Virus record (IMG/VR): IMGVR_UViG_3300042731_007306 | Span: 1-22,300 of that record | From: a virus | DNA length: 22,300 nucleotides | Strand: one strand, 5' to 3' | Shown: piece after piece, positions 1 through 5,876 of the stretch | Layout of the letters: each line of letters opens with the position of its first letter | How positions within the stretch are numbered: the stretch's first letter is position 1 | The notes under the pieces: model-generated | What the model was told of the DNA's origin: nothing | The model's input: the letters and a program-made list of their open reading frames with translations, nothing else | The model's database searches: none | Position numbers and translations under genes: made by a program

Positions 1-95
1 CCGAAATACACCATGAGCCTCAAAAAGATGCCCGTGTTGTAGTACGCAAGAAGAGCCAGTCCAAGAAGAAGGGGGGTGGTGCGAAGAGAAGATAG
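1..95 (+). CDS. C-terminal tail of an unidentified rightward protein (5' partial)
   Basis: An open frame whose codons begin at base 3 runs from the window edge to a TAG at 93-95. The visible ~30 residues end in a lysine/arginine/glycine-rich tail (KKKGGGAKRR). Such basic tails are common at the ends of DNA- or RNA-binding phage proteins, but nothing visible allows a family call. It is the only plus-strand gene left of 4.7 kb and it converges on the leftward operon; the strong hairpin at 120-149 sits between the two convergent ends. The frame is chosen because it reads as polar, protein-like sequence right up to the stop, whereas the other plus frames stop early. Confidence 0.5.
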   Translation, partial: EIHHEPQKDARVVVRKKSQSKKKGGGAKRR

Positions 96-119
96 CTACG
101 GAAGCAACAAGGAAGGATG

Positions 120-149
120 GGGGCCGGCGAGAGGGAGAACGCCGGCCCC
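120..149. terminator. Perfect 10-bp hairpin between convergent genes, probable bidirectional terminator
   Basis: The ten bases GGGGCCGGCG (120-129) pair perfectly with CGCCGGCCCC (140-149) around a 10-nt loop. It lies 25 bp after the stop of the rightward gene and 10 bp beyond the stop of the last leftward gene, where a bidirectional terminator is expected. There is no clear T-run on either side, so classic intrinsic termination is not proven; it could instead act as an mRNA-stabilising stem. Confidence 0.5.
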
Positions 150-158
150 TCACTGTCT

Positions 159-278
159 CTACCGGCCGATCAGGACGATCAGCCCCGCGTACACAAAGTG
201 CAGAACCACGCTCAACGCCAGCATCCGCCGATACTCCAGCCGCGCGCGCACGTGCCAGTATTCATTCTGGTTTGTCAT
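159..278 (-). CDS. Small single-span membrane protein
   Basis: A 39-residue protein with a polar, arginine-containing N-terminus and a hydrophobic C-terminal half (roughly residues 20-38), so probably a tail-anchored membrane peptide. The start at 278 is chosen because its ATG overlaps the TGA of the upstream gene (ATGA), the junction style used through this operon; a longer in-frame start at 305 is possible. It is the last gene of the leftward operon, just before the hairpin at 120-149. The position and single span would suit a lysis-accessory peptide, but no specific motif supports that, and no family is recognised. Confidence 0.5.
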   Translation of the reverse strand: MTNQNEYWHVRARLEYRRMLALSVVLHFVYAGLIVLIGR

Positions 279-649
279 GCCAACGTCGCCCCTTTCCCCC
301 GCCATGTCAATGTCGGAGGCATCCGCTTGACGGGAACACGTAACGTTACCCGCCGTAGATCCCATCCCTGGAAATGCCGCGGCCGGTCATGGACGGTACG
401 GAAGAGAGCCGCCACGTCCTGGATCAAGTCTTCCGTCGCCACTGTCGCGTAGTTCAACCTGTCGCACTGTAGTCGGCCCGAGGCTATCGCCCGCCCTATC
501 CGCCGGCAGAACGGATCCTTGGGACTGCAGAACGCAAACCCGCAGAAGATCATCCCGTTTCGCCGTTCATACGCCACCGTCACCACGCCCTGATGCTTCG
601 TGTCCATCGACCCGAAGTACAGGTACCGTACTGGATCAGCCTCTTTCAT
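275..649 (-). CDS. Hypothetical protein, 124 aa
   Basis: Second-to-last gene of the leftward operon. The start at 649 is preceded on the minus strand by an AGGAGGG Shine-Dalgarno about 9 nt away and lies inside the end of the upstream gene (14-bp overlap). The N-terminal half carries three cysteines (FCGFAFCSPKDPFC) that could bind metal or form a disulfide, followed by an arginine-rich C-terminal half. I do not recognise the family. The reading frame is supported by the good ribosome site and by close packing with its neighbours, not by homology. Confidence 0.6.
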   Translation of the reverse strand: MKEADPVRYLYFGSMDTKHQGVVTVAYERRNGMIFCGFAFCSPKDPFCRRIGRAIASGRLQCDRLNYATVATEDLIQDVAALFRTVHDRPRHFQGWDLRRVTLRVPVKRMPPTLTWRGKGATLA

Positions 650-926
650 TGCCGTTGCCCTCCTGAATGCGTTGTTCTAGGTCTTTTGCCATATTGATGA
701 AACGCTGCTGGTCAATCCACCGTGTTCTTGCTTCGGCAGCCTCTCGGATGGCTTTTGCCATTGTCACTATCAGATGGAGATACTGTTTGCCGGCCGTCGC
801 CAGCAAATCAATCATACGCTCTGAAGCAGCCCTCTCCAATTCGGTGGCTAGAGCTTCCATCTCGTCGAGTTCGTGTTGCGACATGAGAAAAGCCTGCCGC
901 AAGGACTCGGACATCTCCTGGCTCAT
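636..926 (-). CDS. Hypothetical alpha-helical protein, 96 aa
   Basis: The sequence is rich in Glu, Ala, Leu, Arg and Met with almost no Gly or Pro, as expected for a long helical or coiled-coil protein (about residues 5-90). The start at 926 is preferred over 938 because a GGAGGG ribosome site lies just upstream of it; the longer start would place that site inside the gene. The end overlaps the next gene (275-649) by 14 bp. About 120 bp separates it from the upstream gene, one of the larger gaps in this operon, and only very short frames are seen there. Role unknown. Confidence 0.6.
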   Translation of the reverse strand: MSQEMSESLRQAFLMSQHELDEMEALATELERAASERMIDLLATAGKQYLHLIVTMAKAIREAAEARTRWIDQQRFINMAKDLEQRIQEGNGNERG

Positions 927-1045
927 AATTCCCTCCATTTCCCATCCTGGCCTGCCTCAGATTTGCCCAGGAAGGCCCCTAGCTGCCCGTCTGAGCCATT
1001 TTCTCCCCTCAGACAAGGGAAACTACCTCCCCACCCGGTTTCTTC

Positions 1046-1243
1046 TCATTTTTGGGCACGTTTCCCCCGGTTTGCTATTCTGTCCCACTCAACTGCCTTA
1101 TCCAGCCGCGAGAACGCGTAGAATTCGTCGGGCTCCCCCAGTGCCCGGATCTGCCGGCTGTTGCCGTCCACGTAGAATTCGCGGCCTGGCCCACCACCGA
1201 TGCTCAGCCTCTCTATCGGCAACGATCGGACGAATCTGCTCAT
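1046..1243 (-). CDS. Hypothetical protein, 65 aa
   Basis: A small basic protein with a central stretch that looks folded (GREFYVDG, then EPDEFYAFSRLDKAVEW). The ATG at 1243 follows an AGGAG ribosome site about 9-10 nt upstream, and the gene starts 4 bp after the stop of the preceding gene. No family is recognised. The tight spacing and the ribosome site are the main support. Confidence 0.6.
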   Translation of the reverse strand: MSRFVRSLPIERLSIGGGPGREFYVDGNSRQIRALGEPDEFYAFSRLDKAVEWDRIANRGKRAQK

Positions 1244-1247
1244 GACG

Positions 1248-1451
1248 TCAGAACTCCTCTCTTGTGTAGCCGTACTGTGCCAAGTCCTCGACTGTGTACC
1301 CCTGCGCCAACAGGGGCCCCGTTGTCCCTGCCCGCAGATAGTAGCGCCGGCGACCGTCCCGCAGCGAGTCCTCTACTCTCACCACGGCATACCGCCGCCG
1401 GCCCGTTGCAGAGACCACAACGTCACTCTCTTTGAGATCAGCCAGGCTCAT
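1248..1451 (-). CDS. Hypothetical protein, 67 aa
   Basis: A compact protein with alternating charged and beta-prone segments (VVVSATGRRRYAVVRVEDS, then YYLRAG), consistent with a small beta-rich fold, ending in a helical, acidic tail. It overlaps the end of the upstream gene by 14 bp and is followed 4 bp later by the next one, so it is almost certainly co-transcribed and probably translationally coupled. No family recognised. Confidence 0.6.
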   Translation of the reverse strand: MSLADLKESDVVVSATGRRRYAVVRVEDSLRDGRRRYYLRAGTTGPLLAQGYTVEDLAQYGYTREEF

Positions 1452-1785
1452 TCTGTTTCATCCCAAGCAGCTCTTCAAAACTCGAGAATGTACGAATTTC
1501 GATGCCGGCGTCGGGCCCCCGGTAGCCCCTCACGAAGTCTGCAAAGGATTGTCCTGCCTGGCAGCGGGCCTTGATGTAGTGCTCCTCCCCGTAGCCCCTG
1601 ATTCTTGGCAGGCTCTCAGCAGCACATTTCGGACAGTACGCGTGCGACCCAAAGATGAAACCACCCTCATCTGTTGAGTCAGTGTAGTCCCGATTGCATT
1701 GATCGCAGATCACCGTCTTGCCCAAAGACACACGCTCTCCCGTCGCCGCAGCCTCATCCCATTTCGCTTTCATCTCCTCACTCAT
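1438..1785 (-). CDS. Zinc-ribbon phage protein, 115 aa
   Basis: Two CxxC knuckles (C27/C30 in ICDQC and C51/C54 in YCPKC) about 20 residues apart form a zinc-ribbon-like site, followed by an IKARCQAGQSFADFVR segment resembling the C-terminal part of small conserved phage proteins. The start at 1785 is chosen because an AGGAG site sits 8 nt upstream and its ATG overlaps the upstream stop (ATGA); an upstream ATG at 1818 is in frame but lies deep inside the neighbour. Binding to nucleic acid or to host transcription proteins is possible but only inferred from the zinc ribbon. Confidence 0.7.
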   Translation of the reverse strand: MSEEMKAKWDEAAATGERVSLGKTVICDQCNRDYTDSTDEGGFIFGSHAYCPKCAAESLPRIRGYGEEHYIKARCQAGQSFADFVRGYRGPDAGIEIRTFSSFEELLGMKQNEPG

Positions 1786-2042
1786 CCCCCACGCTCCTCT
1801 CGTTTCTTCGCCAGCCACGCGTCAACCTTCTCCGGGCTACCATGACATACGGCCGGCATGTCGTTGTACACGTAGCTGCAGATTTCAAACAGTGTGTTGC
1901 GGTTCTCATCATCGGCCTGGCCGAACGATTCCATCAGATTATTCTCGAGCACCGCCCTGAGAAAGTCGCCCGTCGGTCGGCCTATTCTTGCGTACTCATC
2001 AAGACTGTGCCGGATATCCGGCCTGATTCGATCTGCATACAT
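1782..2042 (-). CDS. Conserved phage protein of unknown function, 86 aa
   Basis: The pattern IRHSLDEYARIGRPTGDFLRAVLENNL followed by DDENRNTLFEICSYVYN and CHGSPEKVDAWL matches, from memory, a small protein family found widely in tailed phages with no known role (each segment here is cited only as a landmark of that pattern). The start at 2042 has an AGGAG ribosome site 8 nt upstream; the frame extends further upstream but without a comparable site and into the next gene. Its C-terminal codons and stop form one of three similar GGAGCG-GGGG-ATGAG junctions in this operon. Confidence 0.7.
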   Translation of the reverse strand: MYADRIRPDIRHSLDEYARIGRPTGDFLRAVLENNLMESFGQADDENRNTLFEICSYVYNDMPAVCHGSPEKVDAWLAKKREERGG

Positions 2043-2056
2043 GAGATCAGCTCCTT

Positions 2057-2254
2057 TCAGTCCTCCGGTTCTGGGATCGGGCCGGACCATTGAAAGCCCA
2101 TGAAATAGGACATCTCTAGCGGATGGTCTCTGTAGGCGGTTGCCACCCACCATCGTTTCTTGGCCTGATAACAAAAGCCAATTTCGGCGGAAATGTGGAC
2201 ATGCCGCAACCAATACCACCCCGGCTCCGTCGGCTTGTCGGTCGTCCAGGTCAT
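2057..2254 (-). CDS. Small tryptophan-rich phage protein, 65 aa
   Basis: Begins MTWTTDKPTEPGWYW and ends WSGPIPEPED. This N- and C-terminal pattern is typical of short phage proteins of unknown function (a family resembling the DUF551-type 'PGWYW ... GPIPEP' proteins). The ATG overlaps the stop of the upstream gene (ATGA). The first ~30 bases are closely similar to the short frame at 2957-3001, which looks like a remnant copy of this gene's start. Confidence 0.65.
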   Translation of the reverse strand: MTWTTDKPTEPGWYWLRHVHISAEIGFCYQAKKRWWVATAYRDHPLEMSYFMGFQWSGPIPEPED

Positions 2255-2811
2255 GGCAGAAGCCCTTTCAGGCGCAAATGATTCCGTATTGCCTTTTCGC
2301 CCTCTTGTGTTGTAAGCCCCCGCAAGTAGGCTGTTCTGGCGATTCTGCCACCCACTATTGCTTGTCGGCAGATTTCATCCTTGAGATAGTTCACGGCCTG
2401 CCGAATCTCCGATATGGTGAGGTCAACAGGATCGCCGCTATCACAACCGCTACCATCAATTTCGCAAGCATTTGCCGTCATTTCCATCAGTTCTTCCCGT
2501 ATCCGGTCTTGCGCTTCTGCAAGAATGAGCGGGGAATCGTCTGGAATCGAACCAGCTTCTCCTGTGTTCTTCTGGCCGTCACCAGAAGCATTCACAGGCG
2601 AGGCTCCACCATGCGGCTGTACATCCGCTGGGCGCTTCCTCCCCGATTCCCCGTAGAGTTTCGCCAATAGCTTTCTCGACCGTTGCCGCAGCTCCCCTTC
2701 ATAGTTTAGGGGGTGGCTGGTTTCCTCATCATGGCCGACAATCTCCGTTAGCTTGTGCGGTTTCATGTCTATCCATTCCTGCAGCAAGTCCCATAGCTCT
2801 TTGTCGCTCAT
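2251..2811 (-). CDS. Hypothetical protein, 186 aa
   Basis: The largest gene of the leftward operon. The N-terminal ~70 residues are helical and charged (MSDKELWDLLQEWIDM onwards), the middle (about 75-120) is Gly/Ser/Asp-rich and probably a flexible linker, and the C-terminal part is again helical, ending in a basic stretch (GEKAIRNHLRLKGLLP). The start at 2811 overlaps the stop of the upstream 50-aa gene (ATGA) and has a G-rich ribosome site; the in-frame ATG at 2886 lacks one. No family recognised; the two-domain-plus-linker shape is an inference from composition. Confidence 0.6.
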   Translation of the reverse strand: MSDKELWDLLQEWIDMKPHKLTEIVGHDEETSHPLNYEGELRQRSRKLLAKLYGESGRKRPADVQPHGGASPVNASGDGQKNTGEAGSIPDDSPLILAEAQDRIREELMEMTANACEIDGSGCDSGDPVDLTISEIRQAVNYLKDEICRQAIVGGRIARTAYLRGLTTQEGEKAIRNHLRLKGLLP

Positions 2812-2960
2812 TTGCCACCCCGCTCTTTGCGAAACATGATATGTCCCACCGGCATCGGGCAAGGCTTTGAATGATCGGCTTTCCATTCAGCCAGCACCCG
2901 CTGCCAGTCTTTTCTCGGACATTCGCAGAACAATTCACCATTCTGTACTACAGTTCTCAT
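2808..2960 (-). CDS. Small cysteine-containing protein, 50 aa
   Basis: A short gene that is easily missed. It starts MRTVVQNGELFCECPRKDW and has three cysteines (CEC and KPCP) plus a basic C-terminus. A GGAGCGCGGGG ribosome region directly precedes the ATG, and both ends are ATGA overlaps: with the 14-codon frame upstream and with the 186-aa gene downstream. The upstream 24 bases are almost identical (one mismatch) to those before the gene starting at 3504. Function unknown. Confidence 0.65.
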   Translation of the reverse strand: MRTVVQNGELFCECPRKDWQRVLAEWKADHSKPCPMPVGHIMFRKERGGK

Positions 2961-3001
2961 TCCCCGCGCTCCTTTCTCCGTCGGTTGTCAGTCCAGGTCA
3001 T
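2957..3001 (-). pseudogene. 14-codon minicistron, probable remnant of an MTWT-type gene start
   Basis: The frame MTWTDNRRRKERGE is linked at both ends by ATGA overlaps to its neighbours. Its first 11 bases are identical to the start of the gene at 2254 (ATGACCTGGAC), and after small indels the GACAA and CCGACGGAG segments also match. This suggests that a second copy of that gene was cut down to a stub when the junction with the 50-aa gene formed. It may still serve to couple translation from 2998-3225 to 2808-2960. Confidence 0.4.
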
Positions 3002-3225
3002 GCTTGATTCCTTTCGCGAAATACTGGCCGTACAACACATTTCAGCTCTGCTTTCCCCGGCGTGGGCAGCCAGCAAATGTACGTTGCGCCGCATCGGGGG
3101 CAGGCAATGCGTTCAAGATTTGCCAGAATGAACTCGCCAGACGCTTGGCATGCAACACATTCCCCGGCAAATTCGTAGCACTTGTGACCGCGAACTTGTA
3201 GCGTATTGTAATGCCGAAAGCCCAT
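2998..3225 (-). CDS. Zinc-finger-like protein, 75 aa
   Basis: Contains CVAC (C23/C26) and CPRC (C42/C45) knuckles separated by a short helical segment, a four-cysteine zinc-binding arrangement, followed by GATYICW. The start at 3225 has an AGGGGGA ribosome site about 9 nt upstream. Likely a small nucleic-acid- or protein-binding zinc protein; the specific family is not recognised. It follows the previous gene with a 3-bp gap. Confidence 0.65.
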   Translation of the reverse strand: MGFRHYNTLQVRGHKCYEFAGECVACQASGEFILANLERIACPRCGATYICWLPTPGKAELKCVVRPVFRERNQA

Positions 3226-3228
3226 TTT

Positions 3229-3504
3229 TCAGTCCCCCTTTGCGAGTATCGGCAATCTGCCAAGTATCCCACGCAATTTCAAATCCTGTACGATCTGACA
3301 GGGAGCCCCGCTTAGTGCTGTTGGTACAACAGGTTCGTATCCTTCCCCTGGACAATCCTCCGCCGCCAAGAAACCGCCATCCCGTTCCGCCGTAGTAGGC
3401 TGAAACCAGAGATAGCACTTGGCAAACGGATTCATGACGTTTCTCTGCTGCCAATGCGTCAATTCCTGCACCGCCATCGTTTCAACGTCGCCCATTGTTC
3501 TCAT
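3229..3504 (-). CDS. Hypothetical protein, 91 aa
   Basis: Starts MRTMGDVETMAVQELTHWQQRN, with a helical N-terminus and a C-terminal part rich in Gly, Pro and Leu. The ATG overlaps the upstream stop (ATGA) and is preceded by the same GGAGCGCGGGG ribosome region as the 50-aa gene at 2960. The first three residues (MRT) are also shared with the genes starting at 2960 and 4435, because the similarity of the junctions extends into the coding start. Function unknown. Confidence 0.6.
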   Translation of the reverse strand: MRTMGDVETMAVQELTHWQQRNVMNPFAKCYLWFQPTTAERDGGFLAAEDCPGEGYEPVVPTALSGAPCQIVQDLKLRGILGRLPILAKGD

Positions 3505-3926
3505 ACCCCGCGCTCCTTTCCTTCCGCTTTCGTCAGGGCCGATTTCAGTTGCTGGACTAACTCATAGTCGCCTGGCATAAGCCCGCCATGTCGTTTCCTG
3601 GCACTTACTATGCCCCCCTTCATAACCCGCTCGCGATACTCCGCGACAAACTCCAAAGCAGACTGACAGGCAGCGTACAGGTCCCGATTCACCTTGCCGT
3701 CCTCCTTTGCCTGTTTGCTCAGCTCGCGTTCAATCCGCTTAATCCGTCTCTCGAACCATGCTACGTCTCTACCCTCACCAGAGCACACCACAGTCTGCAT
3801 CTCCTGCACGATCTGCCGCAGTAGCGTTACTGCGCGCGTCTGTTGGCCGGCACGATAATCATCACACCCGCGACATTTCTCAGTACTCCCGCAGTCGTAT
3901 GCGTACAAGCAGTCTTTCTCGATCAT
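3501..3926 (-). CDS. Hypothetical protein with N-terminal cysteine cluster, 141 aa
   Basis: The N-terminus holds four cysteines within about 16 residues (CLYAYDCGSTEKCRGC), a probable metal site, followed by a long helical, charged segment (about residues 30-130) with heptad-like spacing. The start at 3926 is preceded by GGGGGAGTC, the same junction as the gene at 4199. It ends KAEGKERGV, where the last codons double as the ribosome site of the next gene. Role unknown. Confidence 0.65.
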   Translation of the reverse strand: MIEKDCLYAYDCGSTEKCRGCDDYRAGQQTRAVTLLRQIVQEMQTVVCSGEGRDVAWFERRIKRIERELSKQAKEDGKVNRDLYAACQSALEFVAEYRERVMKGGIVSARKRHGGLMPGDYELVQQLKSALTKAEGKERGV

Positions 3927-3962
3927 GACTCCCCCGTTTGCGTGTTGACTCAGATTGTGACG

Positions 3963-4199
3963 TCAGATCCGGTATGTCACCAGCTGTCCCCAGTAGACAC
4001 TACCATCCCTCGGTAACTCTGACTCCAGGGTTCCCATACCCCTGCAGCCAAAGAATTTCTCCCCGGTCGGTCGGCTTGTGATCGTACCGTTCGCTCGAAC
4101 ACCGATCTCTTGCTCGGAGAGATAGTAGTAGATGGTGCCATAACACTGCGCCGCCCACCGTCGTGCCCACACTCTGGTTCCCGTCCATTCGATTCTCAT
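3963..4199 (-). CDS. Hypothetical protein, 78 aa
   Basis: Begins MRIEWTGTRVWARRW and has several aromatic, beta-prone stretches (CYGTIYYYLSEQEIGVR, then YWGQLVTYRI). The start at 4199 is chosen for its ATGA overlap with the upstream gene and the GGGGGAG ribosome site; a longer frame reaches 4313 but is a shadow of the neighbouring gene. A 36-bp gap separates it from the next gene. No family recognised. Confidence 0.6.
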   Translation of the reverse strand: MRIEWTGTRVWARRWAAQCYGTIYYYLSEQEIGVRANGTITSRPTGEKFFGCRGMGTLESELPRDGSVYWGQLVTYRI

Positions 4200-4435
4200 G
4201 ACTCCCCCTGTTTGCGGTTCGACAAAAATTCGCTCACAATTTTCTCCGTCCGCACATACCGTGCCTGAGCCGCGAAACCCATCAGCGCTCTGAGGGTCTG
4301 CACCCCGGACCATTCCCCCCTGGCTATGTATGCCCGCAGGACCCTCCGCAGACGGTTAGCCGCTCCCCGAGTCGCTGCCCAAACAACCTCCGTCCCGCTC
4401 ACTCCACCGACGCGGACCCCGTAGCTGGTTCTCAT
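4196..4435 (-). CDS. Hypothetical protein, first gene of the leftward operon, 79 aa
   Basis: A basic, helical protein (alanine- and arginine-rich, for example RGAANRLRRVLRAYIARGEW). The start at 4435 has a GGAG site 7 nt upstream. It is the first clear gene after the leftward promoter at 4574-4601, leaving an untranslated leader of roughly 130 nt. In that leader another minus-strand frame reads as plausible protein (about 4310-4530) but lacks a start codon, so a decayed or shifted gene may precede this one. Confidence 0.6.
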   Translation of the reverse strand: MRTSYGVRVGGVSGTEVVWAATRGAANRLRRVLRAYIARGEWSGVQTLRALMGFAAQARYVRTEKIVSEFLSNRKQGES

Positions 4436-4573
4436 GGCACATCTCCAAAATGGACGAGACCGACTCCGGAGCTGTGAGCACGAGAGCACCGTTCTGGTAG
4501 GTCTCGATACTCCGGGCCGGCCTCGTGTGGTTGACTACTCAAGGTGGATACTCTCCATGCTCACAATGTATAA

Positions 4574-4601
4574 ATTATCATTTTCCCTCACCCCCCGTCA
4601 A
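4574..4601 (-). promoter_or_regulatory. Sigma70-like promoter for the leftward operon
   Basis: On the minus strand, TTGACG (4601-4596) and GATAAT (4579-4574) are separated by 16 nt; each matches five of six consensus bases. It lies directly downstream of the palindromic operator at 4603-4636 in the direction of transcription and points into the minus-strand operon. Transcription would start near 4567. Confidence 0.6.
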
Positions 4602-4602
4602 C

Positions 4603-4636
4603 CATAAAATGATGTTTTATGACGATTGTCATAAAA
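4603..4636. promoter_or_regulatory. AT-rich palindromic operator between divergent promoters
   Basis: TTTTATGAC (4615-4623) and GTCATAAAA (4628-4636) form a perfect 9-bp inverted repeat with a 4-bp centre. A third half-site CATAAAA (4603-4609) faces the first one, so three half-sites alternate in orientation. The block abuts the leftward -35 element and lies about 90 bp before the rightward -35. The 12-mer AAAATGATGTTT occurs here (4606-4617) and again at 4714-4725 beside the rightward -35. The neighbouring ribbon-helix-helix protein is the obvious candidate binder, but that is inference. Confidence 0.6.
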
Positions 4637-4726
4637 CCCCCGCCAACATTGGCTTTTCGCATCCCTCCATCACCCTCTACAAGGCCCGTTTAGCTACCTA
4701 AATACCCCCACTGAAAATGATGTTTC

Positions 4727-4754
4727 TTGACACCCGCTCCCCACCACCTGTAAC
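4727..4754 (+). promoter_or_regulatory. Sigma70-like promoter for the regulator and terminase-small-subunit-like genes
   Basis: TTGACA (4727-4732, six of six) and TGTAAC (4749-4754, four of six) are separated by 16 nt. A start site near 4761 would give a leader of only about 13 nt before the ATG at 4774, which has no clear ribosome site. The AAAATGATGTTT repeat at 4714-4725 touches the -35 box, as expected if the same protein regulates both directions. Confidence 0.5.
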
Positions 4755-4773
4755 CTGTCACCCCATCAGACAC

Positions 4774-5007
4774 ATGACTACCAGAGCCCAAATCTCCGTC
4801 ACTCTCCCCATCACCCTCCGAGACCGGCTCCATGCCATTTCAGCCTACTGGCATAAGCCCTCATCCCATATCATCACCGATGCCCTCTCCGCATACATCT
4901 CCGCCGCCGAGCGTGGCCATGGCAGCCCCTTCCCGGAACCCTCTGCTCCCCCAAAGCGCGGTAGACCCCAAAAGAGCCCTCAGAAACCACAGGAGCCCCC
5001 ACAATGA
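4774..5007 (+). CDS. Ribbon-helix-helix transcriptional regulator with AT-hook-like tail
   Basis: The first ~45 residues (MTTRAQISVTLPITLRDRL, then a second helix SHIITDALSAYISAAE) have the strand-helix-helix pattern of the CopG/MetJ/Arc superfamily: a short beta strand for the DNA groove, then two amphipathic helices. The C-terminus is Pro/Lys-rich and carries KRGRPQK, which resembles an AT-hook. Total length is 77 aa. The start at 4774 is preferred because the in-frame ATG at 4717 lies upstream of the predicted promoter. The gene overlaps the next one by ATGA. It probably binds the palindromes at 4603-4636 and controls both promoters; the sequence does not show this directly. Confidence 0.7.
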   Translation: MTTRAQISVTLPITLRDRLHAISAYWHKPSSHIITDALSAYISAAERGHGSPFPEPSAPPKRGRPQKSPQKPQEPPQ

Positions 5008-5876
5008 CCAACAAGCCCTCTCACACCCCCTCAGAGCCCTCAAACACTCCCGACCAACCCAAACACCCAGAGACTCCCCCAGAACCCTCTCAGAACCCCT
5101 CAGAACCCCAGAACCCTCCACACCCCCCAAAACCCCCAATGGGGAGAGAGGGGAGACTACAGAGGGGAGAGAGGGGGGAAAGAGTAGACCAGGATAAGAC
5201 CTCGTCTCTCTCTCAGGAATCCCCAGACATCTCCCCAGAGAAACCCTCAGATACCCTCATCCCAAAAGACTCAGATATCAAAATCAGCCAGTCTCAAAAA
5301 GACCCCAACTCCCCCGACATCCCCGACAACCTCAAAGCCCTTCACCCCGATCTCGCCGCCGTTATCCAGGATAGCCACAAAAGCCTCTCAGATACTGGGT
5401 TTCTCGCATCTGCGTCGCACGTCACGCGCGAGCATGTGGGCGCGTTCCTCAAAGAGCTTGGTCAGCGTGGAGTCGTTCGGGACGCCTGCCGGGCATCCGG
5501 CATCCCTTGGCGAACGGCATATTGCCTTCGAGACCGAGACCCGATTTTTCGAGAGATGTGGGACGCAGCCCTGGCCATCTCCCGGGATGTCCTCGCCCGG
5601 GAAGCCTGGCGCCGCGCGGTCGAGGGGGTCATTGAACCGGTTGTCTCGAAGGGTGAGGTCGTGACCTACGTTCGCAAACACTCCGACCGGCTGATGGAAT
5701 TCCTTCTCGAACGTCTCGACCGGAAACGTTTCGGTCCCCCTATCCAGAAGCACGCCGTCGAGGGCCTAGTCGTCCACGTCCACGGGCTACCCCAGCTCGG
5801 AGAGCAGGACGGCCGGCGCGCGCCGATCGATGTCACCGGAGATGTCTCGGAGGATACCAGCGATGTGGAGCGATAG
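5004..5876 (+). CDS. terS: Terminase small subunit-like protein with long low-complexity N-terminus
   Basis: The C-terminal core (about residues 141-245 of 290) has the typical pattern of DNA-binding small terminase subunits of tailed phages: FLKELGQRGVVRDACRASG, then a helix with YCLRDRDPIFREMW, then LAREAWRRAVEGVIEP and a YVRKHSDRLMEFLLERL segment. The small subunit recognises the packaging site and activates the large subunit. Residues 1-130 are unusual: Pro/Ser/Thr/Glu-rich and encoded by C-rich repeats. The ATG at 5004 has an AGGAG site 8 nt upstream and overlaps the regulator's stop, supporting this start. The gene lies about 8 kb from the large subunit, which is unusual. A protein of this fold could instead be another phage DNA-binding factor. 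After the TAG, the same frame continues open for 59 codons. Confidence 0.65.
   Translation: MTNKPSHTPSEPSNTPDQPKHPETPPEPSQNPSEPQNPPHPPKPPMGREGRLQRGERGERVDQDKTSSLSQESPDISPEKPSDTLIPKDSDIKISQSQKDPNSPDIPDNLKALHPDLAAVIQDSHKSLSDTGFLASASHVTREHVGAFLKELGQRGVVRDACRASGIPWRTAYCLRDRDPIFREMWDAALAISRDVLAREAWRRAVEGVIEPVVSKGEVVTYVRKHSDRLMEFLLERLDRKRFGPPIQKHAVEGLVVHVHGLPQLGEQDGRRAPIDVTGDVSEDTSDVER
5020..5183. repeat. Low-complexity tract with C-rich to G-rich switch inside the terminase-small-like gene
   Basis: From about 5020 to 5140 the plus strand is almost free of G except in CAGA/CAGAG words; CAGAACCC occurs at 5080, 5091, 5101 and 5109. At 5141 it flips to purine-rich sequence with GGGGAGAGAGGGG at 5141-5153 and again at 5164-5176. 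The tract encodes the Pro/Ser-rich N-terminus. Packaging (pac) sites of several phages lie inside the small terminase gene, so this is a candidate recognition region, but no experimental signature is visible here. Confidence 0.5.
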
